Shown: positions 23,048-31,413 of the stretch, in pieces
Layout of the letters: each line of letters starts with the position of its first letter
How positions within the stretch are numbered: position 1 is the stretch's first letter
Source: Rubrivivax sp. A210
GTDB lineage: Bacteria; Pseudomonadota; Gammaproteobacteria; Burkholderiales; Burkholderiaceae_C
Reading direction: 5' to 3'
Assembly: GCF_904426505.1 (NCBI RefSeq)
Contig: NZ_CAJGBN010000012.1
Span: 434,001 to 498,000 of the forward strand
DNA: 64,000 nucleotides
Program-made: the position numbers and the translations under genes
Notes under the pieces: model-generated
The model's input: the letters and a program-made list of their open reading frames with translations, nothing else
Database searches by the model: none
What the model was told of the DNA's origin: nothing

Positions 23048-23833
23048 ATGAAACCCACCCTCCCCGAGCTCGCCCCCCTGCGCATGGACGCGGTCGTGAA
23101 CTTCGCTTCGCACAAGTACTGGGGCGTGAGCGATCCGGTGCGATTTCGCGCTTTGCTGGATGAGGCGCGGTCGCTGGTCACTTCAGGCCACTTCCTGGGC
23201 GACAACCTGTTCACCTGGGGGCGCAACAACTCGCTGTTCGAGGATGGTCCTTTCCGCGCCGCCTGGGAGGGCAACATCCAGAACGACGCCGACCATGCCA
23301 TCGCCTGGCGCCGCTACATCCTGGCCTGCGCCGGCTTCCACTGCGTGCAGCTCGAGGGCGACTTCGTGGAGTGTGGCGTCTACACCGGCACCGGCATCAA
23401 GACCGTGATGGACTATCTCGGCGGGCCGGCCTTCCCCAAGACCTACTGGGGCTTCGACACCTTTGACTACAACCCCGTGCCCGGCCACAAGTTCGAGGGC
23501 CAGGAAGAAGGCTTCCACCAGAAGGTGCAGTCGCGCTTCGCGCAGTACCCGCAGGTGCGTCTCATCAAGGGCTTCATTCCCGATTCCTTTGCCCAGGGCT
23601 GCCCCGACAAGGTGGCCTATCTGCACATCGACCTCAACAACGCCGCCGGCGAACTGGCGGCGCTGGAGGTTCTGTTCGACCGCGTCGTGCCGGGAGGCAT
23701 GGTGGTGATGGACGACTACGAATGGGCCGGCACCTACCGCCCGCAGAAGCAGCAGGAAGACCCGTGGTTCGCGGCCCGCGGCTACCGCATCTTCCCGTTG
23801 CCCACGGGCCAGGGCTTCCTGATCAAGCGCTGA
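23048..23833 (+). CDS. TylF/MycF-like O-methyltransferase
   Basis: A 261-residue protein of the TylF/macrocin O-methyltransferase type. It shows GDFVECGVYTGTGIKTVMDY as the SAM-binding strand and loop, YWGFDTFDYNP as the second acidic strand, and the metal-binding-type acidic cluster VAYLHIDLNNA and GGMVVMDDYEWAG that these Mg-dependent enzymes use. It probably methylates a sugar hydroxyl. The start at 23048 is chosen because protein-like sequence begins there; the ribosome binding site is weak. It leads a three-gene plus-strand operon (next gene 7 bases on). Confidence 0.75.
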   Translation: MKPTLPELAPLRMDAVVNFASHKYWGVSDPVRFRALLDEARSLVTSGHFLGDNLFTWGRNNSLFEDGPFRAAWEGNIQNDADHAIAWRRYILACAGFHCVQLEGDFVECGVYTGTGIKTVMDYLGGPAFPKTYWGFDTFDYNPVPGHKFEGQEEGFHQKVQSRFAQYPQVRLIKGFIPDSFAQGCPDKVAYLHIDLNNAAGELAALEVLFDRVVPGGMVVMDDYEWAGTYRPQKQQEDPWFAARGYRIFPLPTGQGFLIKR

Positions 23834-23840
23834 TCCCGCC

Positions 23841-25217
23841 ATGCTGGTGATCTACACCGTGCTGGTAGGGCCCAAGGAGCCGCTGAACAACCCCCTTGCC
23901 GATCTGCCCAAGGGCACATCGACCGACCTGGACATCGACTTCGTCTGCATCACCGACGACCCGGCGCTGCATTCCGACGTCTGGCGCTTCGTGCCGCTCG
24001 CCACCCGGCACCTGCCGCCCGAGAAGCTTTCGCGGCGCCCCAAGGCCCTGCCGCACGATTACTTTCCCGACGCCAGCCACAGCCTGTACCTGGACAACAC
24101 GGTGCGCCTGCGGCGGCTGCCTCAGGCGGCCGACCTGCACACCGAGCGGCCCTACCTGTTGCGCGCCTTCCGCCACCCTTCCCGCACCACCATGCTGGAC
24201 GAGGCCGACGCGGTGGCGGCCCTGGGCTATGACGACGTCGACACCCTCTGCCGCCAGATCGACTTCTACGCCAGCCTCGCGGCCCTGGACAGCCTCACGC
24301 CGTTGACCGCGGGCACGGTGCTGCTGCGCTCGCACCATCACGAGACCGTGCGTCGCTTCGGCCAGCTGTGGTGGGAGACCCTGCTGGCCTTCTCCAAGCG
24401 CGACCAGTTGGCGCTGGACTTCGCGGTCCGGCAAAGCGGCGCCGAGATCGACTACCTACCTGGCGCCACGCACGACAACGACCTGCTGCACTGGCAGGGC
24501 TCGATGGGGCCCAAGCGGGTAAAGGCCAATTTCGACGCCCCGCTGTATGCCTGGCGGCACCGCCAGGACCCCGCGGCCCAAGCCGATCCCAGGGCACACT
24601 TTCTCGCCCACGACGAAAGCCACGACCGCTACCAGCGCCGCGTACCCTTGCTGGAATATGTGTGCCACCGCCAGCACAGCAGCCTGGGCCGGCATGTCGC
24701 GCCGCGGCGGGGCATGGCCGGCGCGCTGGAAGACCTGCTGCTGCCGCACCGGCGCCGGGGAGGTTGCCGCTACCTGATGGTGCTGGTGCAGGGCAGCCGC
24801 ACACCCTGCGCCTTTGCCGCCGATGAACTCGCCAGCGCACAACGCGCCATCAGCATGGTGATGGGCCAGGGCGCCGTGGGTTCATCGATCGAGGTCCAGG
24901 CAGCCGAACTCGCGGGCTCGGCCATGGCCTACGGCGCCCAGAATCTGGCCTTCGACCTGATCGTGGTGCTGGGGGCCGAGGGCGAGCATCTGGCCGCCAC
25001 CACGCAGCGCTTCGTGCGCCTGCTCGCGCCCGAGCGGGGCAGCCTGGTGCTGGCGCTGGCCAGCCCGGTCGCGCTGGAAGAGGCGCTGCGCGCCCGCGCC
25101 CTCATCGGCAGCCATGCGGCAGCGCCCGTGCGGGCCGCGCTGCAGGGCTCGCGCCACGACGACCTGGATGGGGGGCTGGACCACACCGTGGTCGGGTTCT
25201 CCTACGGCCCCGCCTGA
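23841..25217 (+). CDS. DUF616 (TOD1/MUCI70-like) glycosyltransferase with C-terminal extension
   Basis: A 458-residue protein. The first 220 residues match the DUF616 glycosyltransferase-like family: YTVLVGPKEPL at the N-terminus, DIDFVCITDDP, then RRPKALPHDYFPDASHSLYLDNTV, where the LDN is the likely metal/donor DxD-type site, and RDQLALDFAVRQSG near residue 190. Residues from about 300 contain FDLIVVLGAEGEHL and RLLAPERGSLVLAL, which look like a worn-down Rossmann methyltransferase domain. The stop overlaps the next start (TGATG, 25215-25219). A role in glycan synthesis is inferred from the fold and neighbours. Confidence 0.7.
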   Translation: MLVIYTVLVGPKEPLNNPLADLPKGTSTDLDIDFVCITDDPALHSDVWRFVPLATRHLPPEKLSRRPKALPHDYFPDASHSLYLDNTVRLRRLPQAADLHTERPYLLRAFRHPSRTTMLDEADAVAALGYDDVDTLCRQIDFYASLAALDSLTPLTAGTVLLRSHHHETVRRFGQLWWETLLAFSKRDQLALDFAVRQSGAEIDYLPGATHDNDLLHWQGSMGPKRVKANFDAPLYAWRHRQDPAAQADPRAHFLAHDESHDRYQRRVPLLEYVCHRQHSSLGRHVAPRRGMAGALEDLLLPHRRRGGCRYLMVLVQGSRTPCAFAADELASAQRAISMVMGQGAVGSSIEVQAAELAGSAMAYGAQNLAFDLIVVLGAEGEHLAATTQRFVRLLAPERGSLVLALASPVALEEALRARALIGSHAAAPVRAALQGSRHDDLDGGLDHTVVGFSYGPA

Positions 25218-28189
25218 TGGACCGGGTGAGCCCCATGCCGCCGGCACCCGAAGCCGTCGAACGCCAGCTTCCCGCCGACGACGCTGCACCGCGTCGGGGC
25301 CGCTTCCTGCTCATCGAGCCCTGCGGGCGCGACTTCTGGCTCAACGTCCAGCACGTCGTGGCCCAGTTGCTGGTGGCCCAGCTCGATGACCGCCGGCCGG
25401 TGGTCCACTGGCCCCTGGATCAGGCCGCTGGCGCGGGCGCACCGGGCAATGCCTTCGAGCACTTCTTCGAGGCCGTGAGCCCGCTGAGCCTGGCCATGCT
25501 GGTGGACGCCACCGAAGCCGGTTCGGTTTACCCCCCTGCATGGCGCACCCGGCGCCCGGGGGCCGCGCCCGCCGCCGTGCGCCTGCCGCCGCCTGGGCCG
25601 CTCGGACGCAGCGAAACGCTGGTGGTGAGCGACCGCTATCTCGGCGTGGGCGACATCCTGCCGTCGATCTCCGGGTCGTCGCCCTATTTCGGATGGACCG
25701 AAGACAGGATCCACGAGTCCATCCTGGCCAGCCAGCTGCGCCCGGTGCCGGCCATCGTGCAGAAGGTCGAGGCCTTCGCGCGCCAACGCCTGGCCGGGCG
25801 GCCCTGGGTGGCGGTACACGTTCCAGGCCGCCAGGGAAGCGCGCCTGCGCAGGCCCGGGCCGGGCTGTTGGCGCAGAGCCTGTCCTTCGTCGACCGCATC
25901 GTCGAGCTCAATCCGCGCATCGGCGTCCTGTTGCTCAGCGCCGACAGCGAGGCGATTGCAGGCTTCGGCAAGCACCATGGCGCACGCCTTGTCTGCCCCG
26001 CGGCCGAACGCCCCGGCGCGCTGGACGGCGCAAGGCCGCCGGGCTGGGCCGACCGCGCCGGTGCCGAGGCCCAGCTGATCGACGCGCTGCTGGCCGCCCG
26101 CTGCCACTACCTGGTGGGCGATCAGGCGGGCGGACTCTCGCAGATGGCCTCACGCCTGCGGAGCTGGCCCCGGGGCCAGGTCTTCCTGCTGGGCATGCCG
26201 CCAGACGCGGAGGGCGCGTTGCCGCCGCCATCGCCGCGCGACTCCGATGCCCCGCCCGGCGCGGCCACGCAGGCCTGCTGCCGCCTGTGCGGGGGCGCGC
26301 TCGATGCCGCGCCGGGCCCGGGCCTCGGCCAGCGCCGCGGGGCGGCGCTCTACCGTTGCGCGGCCTGCCACTCGCTCCAGGCCGGGCCGCCGCAGGAGCC
26401 TGGCCATGCCGGCCCGGGCCTCGCGGCGGCCATCGACACCGGGCGGGCCGCCCGCACCCTGGCCCACGCCGGCGTCGTGCCGGCCCTGCTCCAGGCCCTG
26501 CCGTTCCGCCAGGACCGGCTGGCGCTGGACATCGGCAGCGGCCTCTTCACCCGCCTCATGCGGGACGCCGGCTACAACTTCCATTGCCTCGACAGCCAGG
26601 CCGCCGCCGAGTTCGCCGCCGGCTTCCGGCGCGACGGGCCGAGCCCCGCCTTCGACCTCGTCACGCTGCGCGAAGGACATGGGCTCGGCGCCGATCCGGC
26701 ACGGCTGTGGCAGCAGGTCTTCGCCTGCGACCCCGATCTGGTGATCGGCGAACTGGGCGCCAGGGCCGACACCTGGAACGACCCCTGGAACGACCCCTGG
26801 AACGATACCCAGCACGGCACCCGCCCCGAGCATGAGGAGCCCGGCGCCCCGGCGCCGGACTTCCTGTATTCGCGCGCAGCGCTGGACAGCCTGGCCCAGC
26901 GCGCCGGCCGCCAGGCCTATCACTTCGGCAACTGGTTCATCTTCAGCCGGCGACGCCTTGGCGACACCGTGCTCGGCCGGCTGCAGGCCTGGCACGACGG
27001 CCTGCCCGCCCACGCGCAGCGGGCCTCGGTGCCGCCGTCGCCGCACAGCCGCACGCAGGCCGCCGCCGACCTGCAAACCGTCACGGCCTTCGAGCGCCTG
27101 CGCGCCAGCGGCCTCTCGATTGCCATCGACGGCGTGTTCTTCTGCTTCACCTCGGGCATTGCGCGGGTCTGGAAGAGCCTGCTGCAACACTGGTCGGTCA
27201 GCGATCTGGCGCCCAGCCTGGTGGTCATCGACCGCGGGCGCACCGCGCCCCGCCTGCCCGGGCTGCGCTATGTCGACGCGCCGCCCTATGACTACGCCCG
27301 CATGGTCCAGGACCGCGCCCTCATGCAGCAGATCTGCAATCGCGAGCGGGCGGGGCTGTTCGTGTCCACCTACTTCACGCAGCCGCTCACCACGCCGAGC
27401 GCGCTGATGGTGCACGACATGATTCCCGAGGTGATGGGCTTCGACCTGACCAATCTGCAATGGGTAGGCAAGCGGCTGGCCATCGCATCGGCCCAGGCCT
27501 TCCTCTGCGTCTCGCACAGCACCGAGGCCGACCTGCTGCGCTTTCATCCCCAGGCCCGCAGCCTGCGCCGGCGCGTGGTCCACAACGGCTGCAGCTTCGA
27601 GCCGGCCGACGCCGTCGACGTGGCGTCATTTCGCCAGCGCCATGGCATCACGCGGCCGTACTTCATGGTCTCGGGCAGCCGCACCGACTACAAGAACGTC
27701 GAACTTTTCTTCCGCGCCTTTGCCCGCCTGGGCGACGAGCGCTCGCGCCTGGCCATCGTCTGCACCAATGCCAATGCGGCCCTGGAGCCCGAGATGGCCG
27801 CGCTGACGGGCGACGCGGCGGTACACATGCTGGTGCTCAGTGACCATGAGCTCCAATGCGCCTACAGCGGCGCCCTGGCCCTGGTCTACCCCTCGCGCTA
27901 CGAGGGCTTCGGCCTGCCGGTGGTGGAGGCCATGGCCTGCGCCTGCCCGGCCATCACCTGCCGCAACAGCTCGCTCGGCGAGGTCGGGGGCGAGGCCGCG
28001 CTCTACGTCGGCGAGGACAGCATCGACGAGATGCACCAGGCGCTGCGGGACGTGCAGGTGCCCGGCACGCGCTCGGCACTCGTGGCCCTTGGCCTGGCCC
28101 AGGCGGCGACCTTCTCCTGGACCAAGATGGCGCGCGAGGCGGGGCTGGCCCTGGCCACCTGGGCCGTCGACCTGCCTGGCCCCGTCTGA
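25217..28189 (+). CDS. Three-domain glycan enzyme: degenerate fucosyltransferase-like, methyltransferase-like, GT4 glycosyltransferase
   Basis: A 990-residue fusion. Residues 1-320 are a paralogue of the C-terminal domain of the convergent gene at 28233-31349 (shared EHFFEAVSPLSL, LVVSD, RLAGRPWVAVHV, LIDALLAARCHYLVG), but the signature HVRGTDK there is HVPGRQG here (residues 191-197), so activity is probably lost. Residues 344-374 carry a CxxC...CxxC zinc-ribbon-like motif, followed by LDIGSG (427-432) of a methyltransferase-like domain. From about residue 635 comes a GT4 glycosyltransferase with VHDMIPE, VSGSRTDYKNVELFFRAF and the donor-binding YEGFGLPVVEAMACACP near the C-terminus. It closes the plus-strand operon. 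Only the GT4 domain looks clearly active. Confidence 0.8.
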   Translation: MDRVSPMPPAPEAVERQLPADDAAPRRGRFLLIEPCGRDFWLNVQHVVAQLLVAQLDDRRPVVHWPLDQAAGAGAPGNAFEHFFEAVSPLSLAMLVDATEAGSVYPPAWRTRRPGAAPAAVRLPPPGPLGRSETLVVSDRYLGVGDILPSISGSSPYFGWTEDRIHESILASQLRPVPAIVQKVEAFARQRLAGRPWVAVHVPGRQGSAPAQARAGLLAQSLSFVDRIVELNPRIGVLLLSADSEAIAGFGKHHGARLVCPAAERPGALDGARPPGWADRAGAEAQLIDALLAARCHYLVGDQAGGLSQMASRLRSWPRGQVFLLGMPPDAEGALPPPSPRDSDAPPGAATQACCRLCGGALDAAPGPGLGQRRGAALYRCAACHSLQAGPPQEPGHAGPGLAAAIDTGRAARTLAHAGVVPALLQALPFRQDRLALDIGSGLFTRLMRDAGYNFHCLDSQAAAEFAAGFRRDGPSPAFDLVTLREGHGLGADPARLWQQVFACDPDLVIGELGARADTWNDPWNDPWNDTQHGTRPEHEEPGAPAPDFLYSRAALDSLAQRAGRQAYHFGNWFIFSRRRLGDTVLGRLQAWHDGLPAHAQRASVPPSPHSRTQAAADLQTVTAFERLRASGLSIAIDGVFFCFTSGIARVWKSLLQHWSVSDLAPSLVVIDRGRTAPRLPGLRYVDAPPYDYARMVQDRALMQQICNRERAGLFVSTYFTQPLTTPSALMVHDMIPEVMGFDLTNLQWVGKRLAIASAQAFLCVSHSTEADLLRFHPQARSLRRRVVHNGCSFEPADAVDVASFRQRHGITRPYFMVSGSRTDYKNVELFFRAFARLGDERSRLAIVCTNANAALEPEMAALTGDAAVHMLVLSDHELQCAYSGALALVYPSRYEGFGLPVVEAMACACPAITCRNSSLGEVGGEAALYVGEDSIDEMHQALRDVQVPGTRSALVALGLAQAATFSWTKMAREAGLALATWAVDLPGPV
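26774..26809 (+). repeat. Three copies of a 12-bp tandem repeat
   Basis: TGGAACGACCCC occurs at 26774-26785 and 26786-26797, and as TGGAACGATACC at 26798-26809. It encodes WNDP units in a linker of the three-domain glycan enzyme and can gain or lose copies without a frameshift. Confidence 0.85.
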
Positions 28190-28204
28190 CCCGGCCTGAC
28201 CCGG

Positions 28205-28223
28205 CCCCGGCTGCGCGCCGGGG
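28205..28223. terminator. Hairpin between convergent glycan genes, weak terminator candidate
   Basis: CCCCGG (28205-28210) pairs with CCGGGG (28218-28223) across a 7-base loop, in the 43 bases between two converging stop codons. No T run follows on either side, so this is only a candidate bidirectional terminator. Confidence 0.3.
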
Positions 28224-28232
28224 GCTACGGAC

Positions 28233-31200
28233 TCAGCGGCGCTGGTGCAGCACGAAATTGTGCGAGCGCGCGCTTTCGGCGCCCAGCAAGACGGCAAAGC
28301 CCGCCGGCCAGGCCTTGAGGCTGGAGACCGCCAGTGAGACGTTGGACTCCTGGTTGCCGACGAAATAGCTGCAGCGTGCCGCCAGCAGCGCGTCGACGAG
28401 CACCTCCTCGCCCATCGTGCGCCCGGGGTGGCCCTGCATGTGGACGCCGTCGGGCGTGCTGCTGCGCCGGGCCGGCGTGACCAGCACCCTGGCGCCGTAG
28501 CGTTGCAGGTAGGCCTGGTGAAGCTCCACCGAATCGGTCAGCAGAAACAGGCCGATCGAGGGGTTGAGTTCGACGATGCGGTCGACAAAGGGGAAGTAGC
28601 CCTGATTGGTCTGGTTCAGTGCGCCCGACTCCAGGATCTTGTCGGTGCCGCGCACATGGACGGCCACCCACGGACGGCCTTGCATGTGCTCGGCGTGGAA
28701 GGCATCCACGCGCGCCTGGATCGCGGGAACCGGCCTGAGGTAGCGGGCGAAGAGCTCGCGGTAGATCTGGTCGTCGCTCTGGCCGTGGTAGCGCGAGCCC
28801 GTGCCTATCCAGGGCTGGATCGAGCTGACCGTGGCGTAGAAGTCCGACACCACCAGGGTTTCCTCGCGCCCGAAGAAATACGGTGCCGCCAGGCGCGCCC
28901 CCGGCCCATCCCACTTGTCGCGATTCTCGGCCGCGAGTTCACCGTCCTGCCACTTGGCCGGGTAGACCGTCACCTGCCGGGCAATGTCCAGCAACATGGG
29001 CAGGCTCAGCGGGCTCACGGCCTCGAAAAAGTGTTCGAAGGCATTGGCGGGCGTGCCGTCGCCGAACAGGCTGTTCGAACCCCAGTGCACCACCGGCCTG
29101 CGCCCGGTCAGCTCGGCCAGCAACAACTGGCCCAGCACATGGTGGACGTCGCTCCAGAAGCCGAAGCCCCAGGCCTTGATGAGCATGAACCGGCCTGAAC
29201 GGGCCCGTTCGGCCTCGGAGGGTTCCACCAGCTGGAAGTCAGGCGCCAGGCCGTAGCCTCGCGCCACCTCGCCGAGGAGTCCGGCCACGGAGTCGGGATC
29301 GGCGCCCCGGCGGACCAGGCGGCGCAGGTGAAGCTCTGCCTGCGGGTAGTTCTTTTGCGCCAGCATCGCCGTGCCGGCCTCGAGATCCTTGTCGACGGCG
29401 GCGGCGGCCGGTGGCGGCAGGGCCTGCACCGGCCGGCCGGCCAGGCCCAGCAACACGTCCTCGAGCTTTCTGCAGAAGCCGTCGGTGTCGAACAGGGGAT
29501 GGGTGGCACGGTTGGCCGCCAGCTTGGCCTTCACCGCGGCCAGGCGGCTGCGGTCGGACACCAGGTCGACGACCAGATCCTCATAGGCGCTCAGCGAGTT
29601 GGCGATGAGCTCGGGCAGGCCGATGGCGTGGAGCAGGCTGCCGGCCACCCGCGACTGGAAGGCATGGCCCTCGAAAGTGACCACGGGAAGGCCCACCATC
29701 AGCGCGTCGGCCGCCGTGGTGTGGGCGTTATAGGGCGAGGTGTCCAGGAAGACGTCGGCCAGCCGGTAGCGCGCCAGGTGGTCTTCCACCAGCGGCACGC
29801 GGGGTGCAAAGACCAGCCGCGCCGGGTCCACGCCGTGAGCCTGGGCCTGCTGGCGCAGGTTGGCCGTGGCCAGTTCGTTCTGCGCCACCAGCCACAACAC
29901 GCTCGATTCCAGCCGCCCGAGGATGCGCATCCAGGCCGCGAACATGGCCGGATTGATCTTGAAGGCATGGCAGAACGAGCACAGCACCGGCCCGGTCTCG
30001 GGCAGGCCGCATTCAGCCCGCGTGGGCGTGCGCTCCGCGGGCGCGAGGCTGGCGTCGGTGGGGAGGTAGGCGTCGGGCAGGTAGGCGATCTTCTCGCTGT
30101 AGAAGGGCTGGTGTTCCGGCGGGATCACGTAGCGGTCGGCCAGCAGGTAGTCGAAGTGCTCGCTGCCCAGCGTGCCGGGGTAGCCGAGATAGGTCATCTG
30201 CACCGGCGCCGGCCGGTGGACGAAGACGTCGACGCGGGTATCCGAGGTGTAGCCGGCCAGGTCGATCAGCACGTCGATCTCGTGCGCGCGGATCAGTTCG
30301 GCGATCTGCCGCCCGCCGCGGCCCCGCACGTCGATGAAGTGGTCGAAGGCCTTGCGGATGCGCCCGCGCAGGCGGCTGCCGTCCTCGATGCCCACCGAGT
30401 AGGCGAAGGTCTCGACGCGCGTCCTGTCGTGGCGCTCGAAGATGCCCGCCATCAGGTGGCCCACGGGGTGCTCGCGCAGGTCGGGCGAGATGTAGGCCAC
30501 GCGCAGGCGAGGGTGGGCATAGGCCTCGCCCTGCCACAGCGCAGGCCCCTTGCGGGGGAAAAAGTGGCCGGCGTACACCTGGGCCGCCAGGAACTGGTCT
30601 TCGGCCCGGTCGGAGATCGCCATCAGGGCCAGCGTCAGGCACACCTTGCGGTTGTTGCGCACCCCCTCCACCACCTGCGCCGACAGGGCCGCGTGGTCGG
30701 TCCAGTCGCAGATATGCACCATCTCGTGGCACAACTGGCCCAGGCCATAGGGATAGCCGGGGTTGATCGCCAGCAGGCGCCTGAAGATGTCGATGGCCTC
30801 CTGGCTGCTCTTGGTCTCGGTGAGCAGGATGCCGGCATTGGAAAGCGCCAGCTCGTGCTTGGGATTGATCTCGAGCACCCGCTTGAAGCGCTCCAGCGCC
30901 TCGAGGTGGCGGTGCATCTCGCGCAGCATGACACCGCTGTTGACCAGGGCACTCAGGTGCTCGGGGCTGAGCTCCAGCGCCTTCTCGTAGCTGCGCAGCG
31001 CCTCGTCCATCCTGCCCAGCGCATGCAGTGCCTTGCCGCGCGCAAACCACATCGGCACGAAGCCTGGCGCCGCCTTCACGCCCCTTTCGATGCAGTCCAG
31101 CGCCTCTTCGGTGGCCTGCGAATTCATCAGCAGCACGGCCAGCGAATACAGGGCCACCGGCTCGTCGGGGCTGCGCGCGAGGATGGCCCGGAAGGCCGCC

Positions 31201-31349
31201 ATGGCCCTGGCGTCCAGGCCCTGGTTCTGCAGCTTCAGGGCCTGGGCGACGGCCGCGGCCTGGGATTTGGGGGCGCGTTGTGAGGGCATCGGCTTGGGCG
31301 GGCGCGGGCGCGGCCCGGATTTCTGAGGCGCTTGGGCGCTTGCGGTCAC
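28233..31349 (-). CDS. TPR - O-GlcNAc transferase-like (GT41) - fucosyltransferase-like fusion
   Basis: A 1038-residue protein. Residues about 30-230 form tetratricopeptide repeats (for example EEALDCIERGVKAAPGF, ALRSYEKALELSPEH). Residues about 270-640 match the GT41 catalytic region of OGT/SPINDLY: HPVGHLMAGIF, IDLAGYTSDTR, RPAPVQMTYLGYPGT and DTSPYNAHTTAADALMVGLPVVT. GT41 enzymes glycosylate Ser/Thr or Asn of cytoplasmic proteins, with TPRs recognising the acceptor. From about residue 715 a second domain resembles NodZ/FUT8-type fucosyltransferases, with RPWVAVHVRGTDK (motif 898-904) and YFVGNQESNVSL. A protein glycosyltransferase adding and extending a glycan is inferred. It lies 64 bases after a TolC-type gene on the same strand, probably one operon. 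Confidence 0.85.
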   Translation of the reverse strand: MTASAQAPQKSGPRPRPPKPMPSQRAPKSQAAAVAQALKLQNQGLDARAMAAFRAILARSPDEPVALYSLAVLLMNSQATEEALDCIERGVKAAPGFVPMWFARGKALHALGRMDEALRSYEKALELSPEHLSALVNSGVMLREMHRHLEALERFKRVLEINPKHELALSNAGILLTETKSSQEAIDIFRRLLAINPGYPYGLGQLCHEMVHICDWTDHAALSAQVVEGVRNNRKVCLTLALMAISDRAEDQFLAAQVYAGHFFPRKGPALWQGEAYAHPRLRVAYISPDLREHPVGHLMAGIFERHDRTRVETFAYSVGIEDGSRLRGRIRKAFDHFIDVRGRGGRQIAELIRAHEIDVLIDLAGYTSDTRVDVFVHRPAPVQMTYLGYPGTLGSEHFDYLLADRYVIPPEHQPFYSEKIAYLPDAYLPTDASLAPAERTPTRAECGLPETGPVLCSFCHAFKINPAMFAAWMRILGRLESSVLWLVAQNELATANLRQQAQAHGVDPARLVFAPRVPLVEDHLARYRLADVFLDTSPYNAHTTAADALMVGLPVVTFEGHAFQSRVAGSLLHAIGLPELIANSLSAYEDLVVDLVSDRSRLAAVKAKLAANRATHPLFDTDGFCRKLEDVLLGLAGRPVQALPPPAAAAVDKDLEAGTAMLAQKNYPQAELHLRRLVRRGADPDSVAGLLGEVARGYGLAPDFQLVEPSEAERARSGRFMLIKAWGFGFWSDVHHVLGQLLLAELTGRRPVVHWGSNSLFGDGTPANAFEHFFEAVSPLSLPMLLDIARQVTVYPAKWQDGELAAENRDKWDGPGARLAAPYFFGREETLVVSDFYATVSSIQPWIGTGSRYHGQSDDQIYRELFARYLRPVPAIQARVDAFHAEHMQGRPWVAVHVRGTDKILESGALNQTNQGYFPFVDRIVELNPSIGLFLLTDSVELHQAYLQRYGARVLVTPARRSSTPDGVHMQGHPGRTMGEEVLVDALLAARCSYFVGNQESNVSLAVSSLKAWPAGFAVLLGAESARSHNFVLHQRR

Positions 31350-31413
31350 GGTCTGGCTCCGGACGATAGGGGGAACGGACCCGAGGCAAGGCCCGGGCAG
31401 CGACGGCGATGCT

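Noticed and set aside
29328-31283. Long plus-strand frame opposite the GT41 fusion gene
   Set aside because: Low-complexity translation (Gly/Gln/Arg/Val-rich) and no ribosome binding site; the minus-strand gene has conserved domains.
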